In this document: piece after piece, positions 23,853 to 35,483 of the stretch | Numbering within the stretch: the first letter of the stretch is position 1 | How the letters are laid out: each line of letters starts with the position of its first letter | Assembly (NCBI GenBank): GCA_007026445.1 | Contig: VDMD01000001.1 | Location: 3,410,001 to 3,474,000 of the forward strand | Source of the DNA: Schizophyllum amplum | Taxonomy: Eukaryota > Basidiomycota > Agaricomycetes > Agaricales > Schizophyllaceae | Length of the DNA stretch: 64,000 nt | Direction of reading: 5' to 3' | Notes under the pieces: generated by a model | Seen by the model: only the letters and a program-made list of their open reading frames with translations | What the model was told of the DNA's origin: nothing | Database searches by the model: none | Made by a program: the position numbers and the translations under genes

Positions 23853-24576
23853 CTACGACCCCAACTTGACAACCCAAGTAGCCGCCACGTCCTTCGTTCC
23901 CGGGAACAATCTCATCTTCGCGAACTCGTCGTCCTTGCCCAGCCCTTTGAAGAAAACGGCATCCCCCAAGAAGTCTATTCTTCTGAGCGCCTTGTCCTTG
24001 TCCCCGCCATCGACCCGCTTCTTCGCTGCGTCCTGGACCTTCTTGCGCACCTTCTTGTCGCTGACCATGAACCCCCATTCCGAGTCCGCTATCGGCTCCT
24101 GCAGCGCGCTATGTAGCGCGTCCCATACCGCCTCGCACGTCACGGGCATCTGCATCACGATATCGATGGTCCAGGGGAAGTCGTGCGAGACGAGGCGCAG
24201 CGCCGATTGGTGACTGGACATTGCGGGCGCCCGCGGGTTCGTGTAGTACGTGGCGGCGAGGACCTCCGATCGTGGCTTATGGCGCAGGTCGACGCGCAGC
24301 ATCGTTACGTCCTCCGCCAACATTGGATTCAGCTCGGGGTATCTGGATGACCGCGGCGCTGCTTGGAGGAGGTGAGCAGTGGGACGATGCTTACGACGTG
24401 GACGCACATTGACCACCTGCGGCGGGCGCATCGTATGGACGGGGCCAAGCTCCAGGCCCGTAGTATTGTCCGTACGGTTGCTGCGCTGGGTAAGGTGGCT
24501 GAGCGCCGGTGTAGCTGGCGTATCCTGCTGCTGCCCATGGCGGGCGACTCGGTGGTGTTGCTCCCCAGCTGGCCAT
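23853..24576 (-). CDS. DUF6699 domain protein
   Basis: Two exons. ATG at 24576 gives a Pro/Tyr/Gly-rich start (MASWGATPPSRPPWAAAGY, PYPAQQPYGQYYGPGAWPRPY). A ~50-bp intron, probably starting GTGCGT near 24414, leads to SSRYPELNPMLAEDVTMLRV. The conserved mushroom DUF6699 body then follows: LRVDLRHKP, YYTNPRAPAMSSHQSALRLV, FPWTIDIVMQMPVTCEAVWDA, and later IDFLGDAVFFKGL. TAG at 23853-23855. Function is unknown; the family is expanded in Agaricomycetes and the domain is a small globular fold of ~130 residues. A TTAAATAG box on the minus strand about 45 bp upstream of the ATG could be the promoter element. Confidence 0.82.
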
Positions 24577-25003
24577 GAAAGCTGTAATGAAGAGTGTGCT
24601 GGCGGGAACCCGCCGTCCCCTCTATTTAAGCTAACTCATACATTGATGGATGGCGATGAGCGGCAGGTCTCCTGAGCGTCCGTGGTTTGGGCGCTATTGG
24701 TGCTGATGGGCTGAGATAAGTTGCCGGACCATCTGCATCAGGCCTCGAGGCGCAAGAGAACGTCCGTGCAGTGTCTTGATCTAATTTTTGTGATTGAAAG
24801 TCAGTGCCTCTGACCATGATCTGTCTTGGAGTACGGAGCGCACCGCACTGCTTGCTCAGTTGCGACTCACCAGTCCCTGCACTGCAGTGACTGCAGTGGA
24901 CTGCAAGACCGTAAGTTCAACTTCGGAGCGTCCGGGCCGGTAAGCTTGTTTGACCAGAGGTGGGATTGGTCAGCACGATCAACCTCCGCACCGCACCGCC
25001 ATC
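24577..25003. other. divergent promoter region, DUF6699 gene / CWC24
   Basis: About 430 bp shared upstream region. A short CTGCAGTGACTGCAGTGGACTGCA-like direct repeat around 24880-24905 is visible. No gene. Confidence 0.4.
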
Positions 25004-26043
25004 ATGTCTTCCTCTGAAGTCAAGGTCCCATTCTTCAAGAAGGGAAAGTCACGCGCTACGACTACGCGCAGGCAGCGCTCGGCCTCCCCCTCTACTCTCG
25101 CGGGGCCCAGTGGCGAAACAAAGGTCGTCATTCCCAAGAAGAAGGTCACCGGCAACCTTCTCAGCGCGGGTACTAAGCGCAAGTCAAGTCAACGAGATGA
25201 CAACGACGACGACTATGACGAGGAGGAGAACGTGCGGGAAGGCCCCGACGTGAAGTACGCGTCCGGGCGCTCGCACAAGAATGACGCGCTTGAAATCCTT
25301 GCGGGGGATGAGATCGAGGAGGTCCTCGCCAAGCGGCGACGGAAAGAGGCCGTCGACGCGGGCGAGGATGACATAGAGACCCCCCAGGACGGAAAATATC
25401 ACGGCCAGAACGCGTATAAAAGTCATCTGCAGAAGAGCAAGGAGGTTCCGAAGGCGATGCGCGTCGGTCCCCAGCGAGGGCAGAGCACGATTCGGCAGGT
25501 GACCATTACCGACTACCAGCCGGACGTGTGCAAGGATTATAAAGGTGTGTCCGCTTCCTTTGCTTCTGTGCCGGTACTGACGTCTTTCTCGCAGAGACTG
25601 GTTTCTGCGGCTTTGGCGATACCTGTAAATTCTTGCACGACCGAGGGACATACCTCGCCGGTTGGCAGCTCGACAAGCTGGCCGAGAATGCCAGCAAGCA
25701 GACTGGCGATGCCTCCGGTTCCGACTCGGACTCGGACGACGAAGATGTACCGTTCGCATGCCTTATCTGTCGCAAGCACTACACGGACCCCATAGTCACC
25801 CGCTGTGGTCACTTCTTCTGCTCCGCCTGCGCCATCAAGCGATTCGCGAAGACCCCGAAGTGCCTAGCATGCGGGACGCCCACGGGTGGCATCTTCAATC
25901 GCGCAGATAAAATCATTGAGAAGGTGGAGAAGAAGCGCAAGGACCGTGAGGACCGCAACAAGGAGAGCGAGGAGGAAGGTGGTGGAGGTGTCGAGATTGA
26001 GGGGCTCGTAGAAGGCGAGGATGGGGGCAACGATACCGACTAG
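25004..26043 (+). CDS. CWC24: pre-mRNA splicing factor CWC24 (RNF113 family)
   Basis: Spliceosome component with a CCCH zinc finger and a RING finger. Exons 25004-25544 and 25595-26043, ATG context ATCATGT. Order: basic/acidic N-terminus (VPFFKKGKSR, KRKSSQRDDNDDDYDEEE), SGRSHKNDALEI, the conserved PKAMRVGPQRGQSTIRQVTI and [21 protein letters not shown]. The last gives the CCCH finger C-x8-C-x5-C-x3-H. A RING finger CLICRKHYTDPIVTRCGHFF follows, continuing CSACAIKRFAKTPKCLACG, with all eight Cys/His ligands. The acidic tail ends GNDTD. Known role: activation of the spliceosome for the first splicing step. Length ~329 residues fits the family. Confidence 0.95.
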
Positions 26044-28422
26044 TTTTGCGACCTTCCCCCGGTGTGTACAGCCATGTCAAAACCTGCAATGCTGTACTCA
26101 TAGTCATCTTCCAATGATATCCAAGCACGCACGCCTGGCGTCGAGTACTGAATGAGTGTAAATCTGTGAGGAATCACTAGCGTCCAGGAATCCTCGACCA
26201 CTCCTTGGTTTCTCCACTCTCATACATCTCTCAAGAGAAGGTGGTGTCGTAGAGCATTCCGACTCCGACGGCCACGCTCAGATGGCGCTTCTCCTTCGCA
26301 TCGGCACAGTGCTTCCTGTCAAAGAGCGGTGTTGTTCACAAGCCGTAGGTGCAAGAGGCGGCGTGAGCGGTATGTTGGTCGTTTTGAGATGTTACGTCTG
26401 TTCACTGACACCCGCCAGCCCGCGAGAATAGGTGTCAGCTTTCGACTGACCAGCGTCAGTTGCACAACATCGGCGGAAGTACTAGTTCGTGCAATCGCAC
26501 TGTTTGTCTGTGTTGTGTTCGGCATCGGCCGCTAACCTCGCGGAATCGACGCGATCTTCGTCCTGGCGCCATGAACATCGCGGTCGCGGCTTTGTTGTCT
26601 GACTATCGGTCCGATGTGATACAGAAGGGCGCCGTGTATATCTGCGAGCATGGTAGACGCCTGATGACCTGCGGCTGCAGTGAGCCAGGAATCGCGCGAT
26701 GTTCTCGCGTGCCCGAGCGGTACCGTGGCATGGCTGACGCTTACCCAGTACCAGTTCTTTCTTGACAAGACAACGAGTACCGGCGTTCCAATGCTCCGGC
26801 CCATTTTCATATAACCCCACCACTGGTTCGACAAGCGACTTCGCCAGAACACTCTCCTTCGAGGAAAGACCGTTAATGTATGCTTGGTCCCCGCACAGGT
26901 GGGTGCGCGTTCGTCGTATTTTGTCGAGTTAACTATGTGCTAGCCTTCGAAGCGCCTCCCATGACACCTCTGACTGGAGGACACAACCTTGTCATTGTAA
27001 GGACGTCTTCCGTTTGTTTGCTTACTGTCGTTGACCTGGCTTAGGCTGTTCTAGCGCGTGGTCCCAACGCGGTTTTCGGACAGCTCAGAACCCTGACGGA
27101 ACCTTTGGAGCCCTCCAACTCCAGCTACTTGGTACACTACAGCGGCAAGTGCAGCTTCTCCCGTGTCTTGCCGTGCTCTTGTCAATCAAAAGCCCCATTA
27201 AAGGCGCGCACGCCGGCTCTAACGCATTTTGCATCAACAGACATAATCCATGGTACAGCGTACATATCATCGGCGAAGACGACATATTCTACGCTTCGTC
27301 TGCACATCTGCAGCGACGTGCGTAGAAACGGCACGCACCAAAAAGCAAGAAGCAAGAGGTATCAAGACCTGTTCTGTGCCTATGTGCGGGGGCGACTTTT
27401 TGGCAGCTCCCCGTTTCGTTCTACCACGACAGTGTCCTGCTTCCCTGCCATTTCACCAGGCTTCTTCGTGTCTTTCGCCCAGAACAGCGGACGGGCTAAT
27501 GCGGCAGACTCCCTTGCGTTCCCGTCCCAGCCGCGCCGTCCACGCAAACAGCTTGCATGTATCCGAGGTGCGCTACTCTCGCTGTCTAGATTACACGGAA
27601 ATCGGGAGATATGTTCCACTCGAAGCCTTCCATAATCTATAACCGCGCTTCGATTGAATCTAACAGTACAGATAGCTTTATGACGTTCAAATCCGCTTTG
27701 TCGTCGCTAGATCAATTGATCACTTGCTCACACTCAATAATCGAGTCTCCCGTGCTCTTCGTCCTCGCCGTGCGTGTGCTTTTGATCATATATCGCCCGT
27801 ACTCATATCGCCTGATGGAGACAACAGTGCACACCCACCTTTCCCGAGGTCCAGCTGAGCCGGACATCAGCATGATCACCCGCCACCCCTCGACGCAATA
27901 CTCATGCTCTACCTACCTACCCCATCTGACGCGCGTCAGAGCGATTCTCACCGTTCCTGGACTGAAATCGGTATCGGCGGTGCTGACAGGAAGTGCTTTT
28001 GACGGTGGAGGAACCGAAGAATGCGGCACTGCCTGCGGATATCAGTCCATTGTTTCGGCGCGCGCCCGGGGTCCGCGTGCGCGGGGGATGCCAATGCGTG
28101 CCGCCGTCCAACAGCATTCATGGACACGATGGCAATATCATACTGACTGGACCGCGGTGCGTTCGGGGGCGTAGAAAGCGTGGGTACTTGCTCGCGCGCG
28201 ATGACCTTGTGTCGATAGCTTGCCGAAAAACGGGAGCGGTCCACGTTCGGCCCCGGGATCTGCAGTGCTAGCATGGTTGAAGGGGGTTGATGGAAGGAGA
28301 CGCGACGTATCGGGAAAGTGAAGGTCTGGCTGAGAGCCCGTGCTGGTGACAGGCCATCATGTACGCGAGCGTATATAAGGCGCGCATTGCGATCTTGTCC
28401 TACCACTCTGTTCATTCCTCCC
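26044..28422. other. gene-poor interval upstream of the zinc-finger gene
   Basis: Nearly 2.4 kb without a convincing gene. The open frames are many, short, on both strands and of poor composition (Arg/Ser/Cys/Thr-rich), with no domain motifs. AT content is higher than in neighbouring genes. I found no terminal repeats, poly-A tracts or reverse-transcriptase/transposase motifs. The promoter of the zinc-finger gene occupies its right end. Confidence 0.45.
28372..28379 (+). promoter_or_regulatory. TATA box of the zinc-finger gene
   Basis: TATATAAG in GC-rich surroundings, 51 bp before the ATG at 28423. Confidence 0.6.
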
Positions 28423-29390
28423 ATGCAACCCTCGCGCCCCGTCCACCGTTCTAACCAGCGAAGCCATTACGGCGCTGACCCGCGACATGCAGGGCCGCGA
28501 GGCCAGAACGTATACAGCGGTTACCCCTCCTTGTCATCAGGAGGGCACGATGACTTGATCGATAACTTAGGTCAAGGCAAGCTTCGCACTTCTTTCAACA
28601 TCCTCCGTGCTCACCGCGCTTGTAGGCTCACGAAACCAATATGTATCGTACGCTGGTAATCCCTCGCAGGCATTGCCCGAGCCGGCGCAGTACGCGCACG
28701 CCCAGTACAACAGCATGCGCGACTTCTACGGCGCGAGCATGCCATCCCCCATCCCAGCGCCTACGACCTATCAGACGAGACCTGCCTATGCCGCGTCGAG
28801 CACATATGCAGACAACAGGTTCTCTATGCCTGCAGGGCTTGCCATCCCAGACAGTCCGACATCGGCGATGGACATCCCCTCCTTCGATGCGAACCCTTAT
28901 GCCCCAGCGTCTCCTGAAGAGTTTCTTCCCTCGTACATGTCTCCCGCGTCGCCCACAACTGGAGGCTATTACACCGACTCTTCGTCATACGCATACCCTT
29001 CGCCGTCGCATCTAGAGTCGTCTCACCAGCCGTATGGAATGCCCAGTGCGCCGCTTTATTACGACTCGGGTAGCCCATCTGCATTCTCCTCGGGCAGCTC
29101 ATCCATGGCGCCGAGTCCCGAGCAGCGGTCCAGCGAGGCCCGCCATCCGTGCCCGCACTGCTCGCGGACCTTTACGCGCCAGCATGACCGTCGGCGGCAC
29201 ATCGACAGTGTCCACGAAAACCACACAGTCGAGTGTAGCGTTTGCCATCGTACGTTCACCAGGTACGCCTCGCCTCTACCGCGCGTATACACGCCGTTAA
29301 CGCCCGTTTTGCAGACTCGACTCGTGCCAGCGGCATACCGACTCAGGAAACTGCACGCCGGCGCCGCGCAGCGTGCGGAAACGCACCTGA
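28423..29390 (+). CDS. C2H2/C2HC zinc-finger transcription factor
   Basis: Three exons, about 280 residues. ATG at 28423 (MQPSRPVHRSNQRSHYGADP); a 5' intron restores DNLGSRNQYVSYAGNPSQ. A long Pro/Ser/Tyr-rich activation-like region follows (SMPSPIPAPTTYQTRPAYAA, SPTTGGYYTDSSSYAYPSPS). Two adjacent fingers are near the C-terminus. Finger 1 is HPCPHCSRTFTRQHDRRRHI plus DSVHENH, a classical C2H2. Finger 2 is ECSVCHRTFTRLDSCQRHTD then SGNC, whose last ligand is Cys rather than His. The second finger is completed only by splicing out 29263-29314 (approximate), after which the protein ends PAPRSVRKRT at TGA 29388-29390. DNA-binding regulator by inference; targets unknown. Confidence 0.85.
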
Positions 29391-31776
29391 CGCCGCTCTC
29401 CAGATGCCGGGCCTCATTTATCAACGCTCATCCACCATCGATTGGCGCGTCCTCCGCTCGTCCACTCTGTTACTGGCCATACTCGTCTATATTGCACAAC
29501 TCGTTGTTTAGCATCGGTCTGCGTTCCGGTTACCATCTTCGTACAGATTCATGGCCAGGCCCCCATCATCCAGGTGCGCGTTCCAGACTTCCTGTCACCT
29601 CCGTGCTCCCATGCATATCCCGTTATCACCGCCTTCTCGAACACATTGGTAGTTATTCCCTGTCTTTGGTTTGCCTCTTGTTGCTGTATGGGCGGACGTA
29701 GGTGTCCTGCCGATGTCCGATAATATGTTCTTTTACGTACTTGTCGCACTTAGCAGCGTATCGACTCTACAATCTGTACTCTATCGACAAGTTATGATCT
29801 CGATTCGCTCGCTCGATGTGGCTGAATGAATGGCCAAAACGCCTGATCCGTTCAAACGGAGCCGAAGGTAGCAGACGCGGTCGCCCACCCTCTGAGAACG
29901 CTACGCATTTGGGAGACATGTGAACCGTCAAAGGTAAGTATGCAATCCGACGGACGTTCCCGCAGCGGATCTCCAGCTAAGAAGGCGAGGAAGGTGGACG
30001 GCGTTCTCACGGCCTCTCAGGGCGGTCTCTACACTGCCTCCAGTGCGTCGAGTGAATGACCCGGTACCGGAGAAAGCCCTTGAGAAGCACGGTCGAACTG
30101 CCACCTACTCACGCCCCACGCGTTGCACGCGTGTTTTCCTGCTGCGACAGCTGATCCGCCTTGAACGTCTCGTACGCGTTGGTGTACAGTGCTGGAGAGA
30201 TGCGGGCGGGCTCCGTCCGTCTTCTGACTTACAAAGTCATCCATCGATAGCCATAGCGCCAGGGTGAGACAAAGCAGTGGATGCATACCAGCGAAACCGA
30301 ATTTAAAGACAGCCTATATGGCATCTTTTACGAGACTCCATTATGCCGAGCGACGGCAGAGGGACGTTTCGGTGGAGCCCACTAGTGGCACGGGAACGCT
30401 TCTGCCTTCTCAGTCGGAGGGCGCGGGCAGAGTCTCGGCTGTATGATGTCTTGCAAGGACAGGCGTATCCATCGAGCTGAGAGAGATGGTTTGGACGACT
30501 TGCAATACGGTGGCGCGCTCGACGATGTCGTCCCGGTAGTCGATATACGATCGTTTGGCGACGCCATGCACGCGACCATTCCGATGTTCACCATGGGCTC
30601 ATTGCATCGTCTGATATCCTGCGCGAAAGAAGTGAGTGGCGTAGGCCGATGCTGGAAATCGCAAAGCAGTGGCGTCGCAATGACAATCATTTCAGCGACA
30701 GCACGTACTGACCAACCCGTTGTCGGTGATTTCGTGCAGCCGCAGGAAAGTGTGCCGAGTGTTAGAGGTTCTCCTCATCCCACAGAGCCCGACAAAGGAA
30801 TGATTGGCCAGCATTTCCTTGCCAAAAGCCATTGATGGACTGGATCAGACTGTATTCAGGCGGACAGCGCTCCCCCGCTCACCGAGATCAGTGTCGACAT
30901 GACAGTCTAGAGAACTCTGACATAAAGTCTTGGAGAGTATAGCTGCGCCCGCCGCGGCCATCGATAGTCGCAGGCTCGCAGCCCGATCTCGGGTATTTGT
31001 GCGCTGTATATGGATACGCATGTCGACAATAGGGCGCCATGCACTAGAGGCGCGACGCGCAACATGCCACCTGCAGAAGCTAGAGCGACGGAGGTATCGT
31101 CAGTCAGGGGTGGTGCGTACACAGGCACGAAAGATATCGTACATTGCCAGCGTGCGTTTTTCGGATAGCTCAGCTACTGCTGTCACGGTGTAGCTTGTCG
31201 CTGATCCGGAAGCTGAAAGAGACGCGTGCACAGATCCGTTAAGGCGCCGATTTTGCGGAGGAAGACTTCTCATTCAATGATTCACGGCAGTGCCTGGTCC
31301 AGGCAATGCTGGCTAGCTCCCAAGGTCAGTGAAGGCGGTGCCGACAACTGAGAGCATCGCGGGGAGCACTGCCTGTTGGTCGTGCTTCCCTCGTTTTCAT
31401 TCGGACGCATGTCATAAAGCAGCCTGATAGAACGTGCGCTTAGAAAGACCTTGATTTTGTCTGAAGAGCAAATATCGGGAAGATGAACGAAGAAGTGAAC
31501 CACCTAGTGCTGCAAGGACAAACAAACACAAAGGTGGCACATGAGCACTGCGCACGTGGAGACTCACGTGCCATTGGCGGTTGACATCTGACTCTGAGCT
31601 GGAAGGCTGGAAGACATGTACAAAATTATGTACCTAAAGACGTGATGTTCGGTCGACTCTTCTCCTAAGCCATCCAGCCATTTCAAGAGCTATAGGGAAC
31701 GATGGTCGCATCTTGAGAGTAAGGTACGTATGATATGCGGTTTATACCGCCAACCGCCCAACAAGTCGCTAATCCT
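29391..31776. other. gene-poor interval between the zinc-finger gene and the P450 gene
   Basis: About 2.4 kb. Short frames exist (for example an ATG at 29940 giving a 39-codon RSRSGSPAKKARK-containing stretch, and a 130-codon frame at 30443-30835), but none shows family motifs, neighbouring exons or a sensible start context. It could contain decayed gene remnants. I cannot name one. Confidence 0.4.
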
Positions 31777-33982
31777 TCACTGATCTCCGCGAACGTCGCG
31801 CAGCCATTCAGAATCTTCCTTTGTCAGATGGTGTTCGAATGCCGAAAGGATTGGGGCGGCATCGACCTTGAACGCCTTACGCAAAGTTTCCAGGCGGCCA
31901 TTCCCCCGAGGACATATCATGCATTCGAAAGGTTTCGGACCGGTTGAGACGCCCTGCGAGAAAGCATTATAGAAACGATATACTGACAAGAGGTATGGCA
32001 TGCTCACCTCACATAGCGCGTCGAGTCTGAGCGGAATTTCCTTGCCCGTGTTTGAGTCAAGCGCCGGGCTGAACACGAACGCCCAGATAAGCTTCATCGC
32101 AGCTAGCGTCTAGCATGCGTACTTGTCAGCATATTTTATGTGCGACGAAATTTTGAACGTACCGTAGAAGCGGTCGCCAGATGCATCCCCGGGCAAATGC
32201 GCTATATGTGGCGTTAACGAACTGTGCCACCCGAGCTCGCGAACGAATGCGTACACGTCCGGCACCAAACACGAATGTTGATCGCCAATCAACATCATCT
32301 ACGCCTGAGAGCGTGCCATGTGGCGTCTGAAGGAATCGGTCGGGGTTGAAAACATCGGGGTCCTCAAAGATGTCTACGGAAGAGATGATGTGTCAGGCGC
32401 CTCCACGACGTCTTTAAAGGGCTACTCACCCGGGTCATGGAACATCGCGTCTAGGTGTAAGTTAGTACACGGTAACGCAGTAACGACCGGCTCGGAGGAT
32501 AATATAACGCACAGACGTTAGGGAAAATCACGGCGTCCTTGGGAATGAGATAGCCTTTATAGTTCAGGTCGCACTGGGCGCGGTGTGGTACCCCCGTGGG
32601 CGTAACCGGCATCATTCGATGAGTCTCCCGCAGCATCGCACGCAAGTAAGGCAGGGACTCGGCATCGTCGTAGACCGGGATGCGCTCTCCGACGATCCTA
32701 TCCACCTCCTCACGAGCCCGAGCTTGCGTTTCCGGATATTTTATGAGCAGTAGCACCAGTGAATGAAGAAAGTGCGCGCTGGTGTCAGTGCCAGCCTCGA
32801 AGAGCGCGCCGCCAAGATAACTGTGCGGCGTTGAGTCCGAATCCGACGAGCGTATCAGGAAACATACCTCATTGCGAGCCGGTCTAACCCGTGCGCGCTT
32901 TGGCTCCGTATGAGATCCGCCATAAAATAGGACGCGTCGCCGCGCCCTTCCTGGGATGCTGCAATGCGCGCCTCAGTCTGGTCGAAGAATTCCGTGTAGT
33001 ACTTGGACTGCAAAGCGCGGATAGTACGAGACTCTGCCTTCCAAGGGGCCAGGCGCTCCGGTAGCCATTTGAGTACAGGGACAAGGTCAATAGGCGGGTG
33101 CTTCCCGGGCGCATTGATCGATGCCCAAAGCTCTGTTGCATGAACGAGCTCAACGGCACTGGGGGTTTCGAATCGAGGGCTGCGCTGGCCGTAGGCAATG
33201 GAGAGAATGATAGAGTTGCTGAACCGCTGAATATGAGTGTAATATCTCTGTGCAAAAGGTCAGTGAAGAAAGACAGAGGACGAACGGCACGCGCGCACCT
33301 CGGGCGTGGTAGCGATATCAAAGACAAGCTGCGTTGACTCCGCCTCTTGGATGGGAAGATAATCCAGTACGGCACTGCTTGAGAGCAAGTGGTTGGCGGC
33401 CTTGCGCATGCGGCGCCAGCGGTCCGCTAAGCAAAGATATAAGAAATCACCATATTTTACTCGAGGAAAGACGCGTACAGTATCGACTTAAGGGCAGGTT
33501 CATGCCATCCGTCACCAACTGAGAAAAGTCAGCATGATGAGGGCGTCAAGACAGTACTACATACTTCGTTGAAATAACAGGGTGGCCGGTCAATCGTGTC
33601 CATGCTATGCTTGTCGAGGATCTCTTTGATAGCAGCCGGGCTGTTCAAGAAGATCGCAGTGCCTGGTCCGAGCTTGATCTGCGACTCGATATTAACATAT
33701 GTATTTGGAGAAGGATTGTTGAACACGTACCGTATAAACCTCGCCGTAGCGTCTCGCCCATTCGGCAAGCCTTGCAGGACAGTGTCAATGGAAAGGTACG
33801 GCAAGAGACGGAGGGACGCACTTGAAATGAGCGTTCTTTATAGGAAACTGCAAGATGTTGCCTAACAACGGTACGGTGGGGGGACCTGGAGGTAACCCGT
33901 GCGCACGCGAACCGATGCGCAGGACGCGATAAGCTGCAAAGGCGAGGACCGCAAGAAGGACGGCAGTGACCGTCGGGGTCAT
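31777..33982 (-). CDS. microsomal cytochrome P450 monooxygenase
   Basis: Haem-thiolate monooxygenase anchored in the ER. ATG at 33982 gives a membrane anchor (TVTAVLLAVLAFAAYRVL) and the proline hinge HGLPPGPPTVPLLGNILQF. After short introns come AEWARRYGEVYTIKLGPGTA, IKEILDKHSMDTIDRPP, WRRMRKAANHLLSS, the I-helix AGTDTSAHFLHSLVLLL (AGTDT oxygen-binding motif), the K-helix LRETHRMMP (ExxR), PNRFLQT-like PERF region, and the haem loop FGAGRRICPGMHLA, where the Cys ligand is recovered by splicing at the GTACGC donor after GGACGT. TGA at 31777-31779. All catalytic landmarks are present. The CYP family and substrate cannot be fixed here. No other biosynthetic gene flanks it. Confidence 0.93.
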
Positions 33983-35483
33983 GGTCGTCCGATCGTCCTT
34001 GATGACTGCGATGGGATAGGGCTCTAGATTCGCAGAGGAAAGGTGGGAAGACGACGACTAACATTGAATAGCCGGATCGACCTACTTATATACCGCCGCG
34101 AAGCGGGGTGCGGAGAACGTCATTGCTGGGTGTGTAGTACTTCCGTGATGGAGTCTTCTGGCCATCTTCAAGGTTCTTCGCATGTACAAATAACGTGCAT
34201 GATGGCACTTGCAGGACGGTGTCCTGTCGCTGCGCGTTGTGGTGCGGTCGATCCGGACGAGTAAGTATTCAATGAGATGAGACTTCTGATTAACGTGTAA
34301 AAGCCCACTCACCAGAGGAAAGGGCTTCAAGCCGTCTGGAGCATGTTCAGCCAACGCCTAGGACGACGGAAAGACCCGAATAAGAAGCGACAGTGTATGC
34401 GAGTCGGAGATGCGGGTGGGCACCTGGTATGGATGTGAACGCGAAGCATTGGCGCCGCAGTGCCTCCTCCGGCACCCTGGGAGGGGGTGCTGGCGCATGA
34501 CAAGCCCACGTCAAGGCTTGGTTATGCAAATCGGCGTTTATGAACAAGTATTCTCCCGATTCGCGTGTAAAGCTCTCTGCGTCAGACATGTTGTGGCGAG
34601 GATACAATTTGTTCTGCCCTCAGTCATGGTTGTGAAGTGGCATCACCGGTACCAGAGGACGATATAGCGGCTACACGAGCAGATCACCGGCCACAGGGCT
34701 GAAGTGCAACGACGCTTCAAGCAAAAAGACGAGGGAGCCGTCTGCAACATTACCGTACTGACGGGAGGTGAATCGCGCCTACCTGCGTTCCAGGCGTACG
34801 CAGATGGGCCGCGCCACTCGAAGCTTGACCGGTTTACTATCACAAGTCGGAGAAGCACGCTGAACAATTGGCAACGGAACTCGGTCGACGGGTCGTTGCC
34901 TGAGCGCTGAGTTGAAGACGTGACGAGCCGGTCCGATTCAACCGCAGACACGCAGTGCGTCACAATCAAGTCACGATCATGTGCAGGTGCAAAAACACTG
35001 GCTTTTCTTTCTGCTCTGCTCAATACTAAGGACATGACAGCCCATACTACTCCTCTCTCCCATACCAGCCATCCGTACAGTCCTCCAGCCACGCCTAACA
35101 AGAACGCTCATGCTACCAACCCCGCGCGCGCCGTTCCCAACACCGGACGTGCCATAGGGAGATACGCGCGTCCGCGTAGGACGGCGAAGCCAAGGCTTGG
35201 GCAGACTAAGCCAGGGCTGGGCGCGTTCGATAGGGAGGCGTGTCCTAGGTTGGCGGGCGATAGGGAGAGCTATGCCACGCGAGCAAGCCCTTCCACCACT
35301 GGGAGCGCGGGCGGTCGCGGCGCTCGAGCAGAAGTGAACGAGCTGAATTGCGGGCATAGACATACGACGACATGCAAAATACATAATTGCATAGAGACTG
35401 CAATGGTCGTCAATACTCTGCTCTTGATTGTGCGAAAACATTACTCACGTAGCATATCTTCGTGAGGCCAAATGCGTCGTCAA
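33983..35483. other. P450 promoter and intergenic region
   Basis: About 1.5 kb. A TATATAAG element serves the P450. A 152-codon minus frame at 34643-35101 has no start context or motif and is probably chance. The stretch 35150-35330 is a GC-rich imperfect repeat-like sequence (GGC/AGG-rich) without a gene. Confidence 0.4.
34085..34092 (-). promoter_or_regulatory. TATA box of the P450 gene
   Basis: TATATAAG on the minus strand, about 100 bp before the P450 ATG at 33982. Confidence 0.55.

Noticed and set aside
27948..28424. 158-codon minus ORF upstream of the zinc-finger gene
   Set aside because: It overlaps that gene's TATA box and start, has no family motif, and its composition is like random GC-rich DNA.
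30443..30835. 130-codon plus ORF
   Set aside because: No domain, no neighbouring exons; kept only as a possible relic.
34643..35101. 152-codon minus ORF
   Set aside because: No start context, no splice partners, no recognisable motif; codon composition is unlike neighbouring genes.
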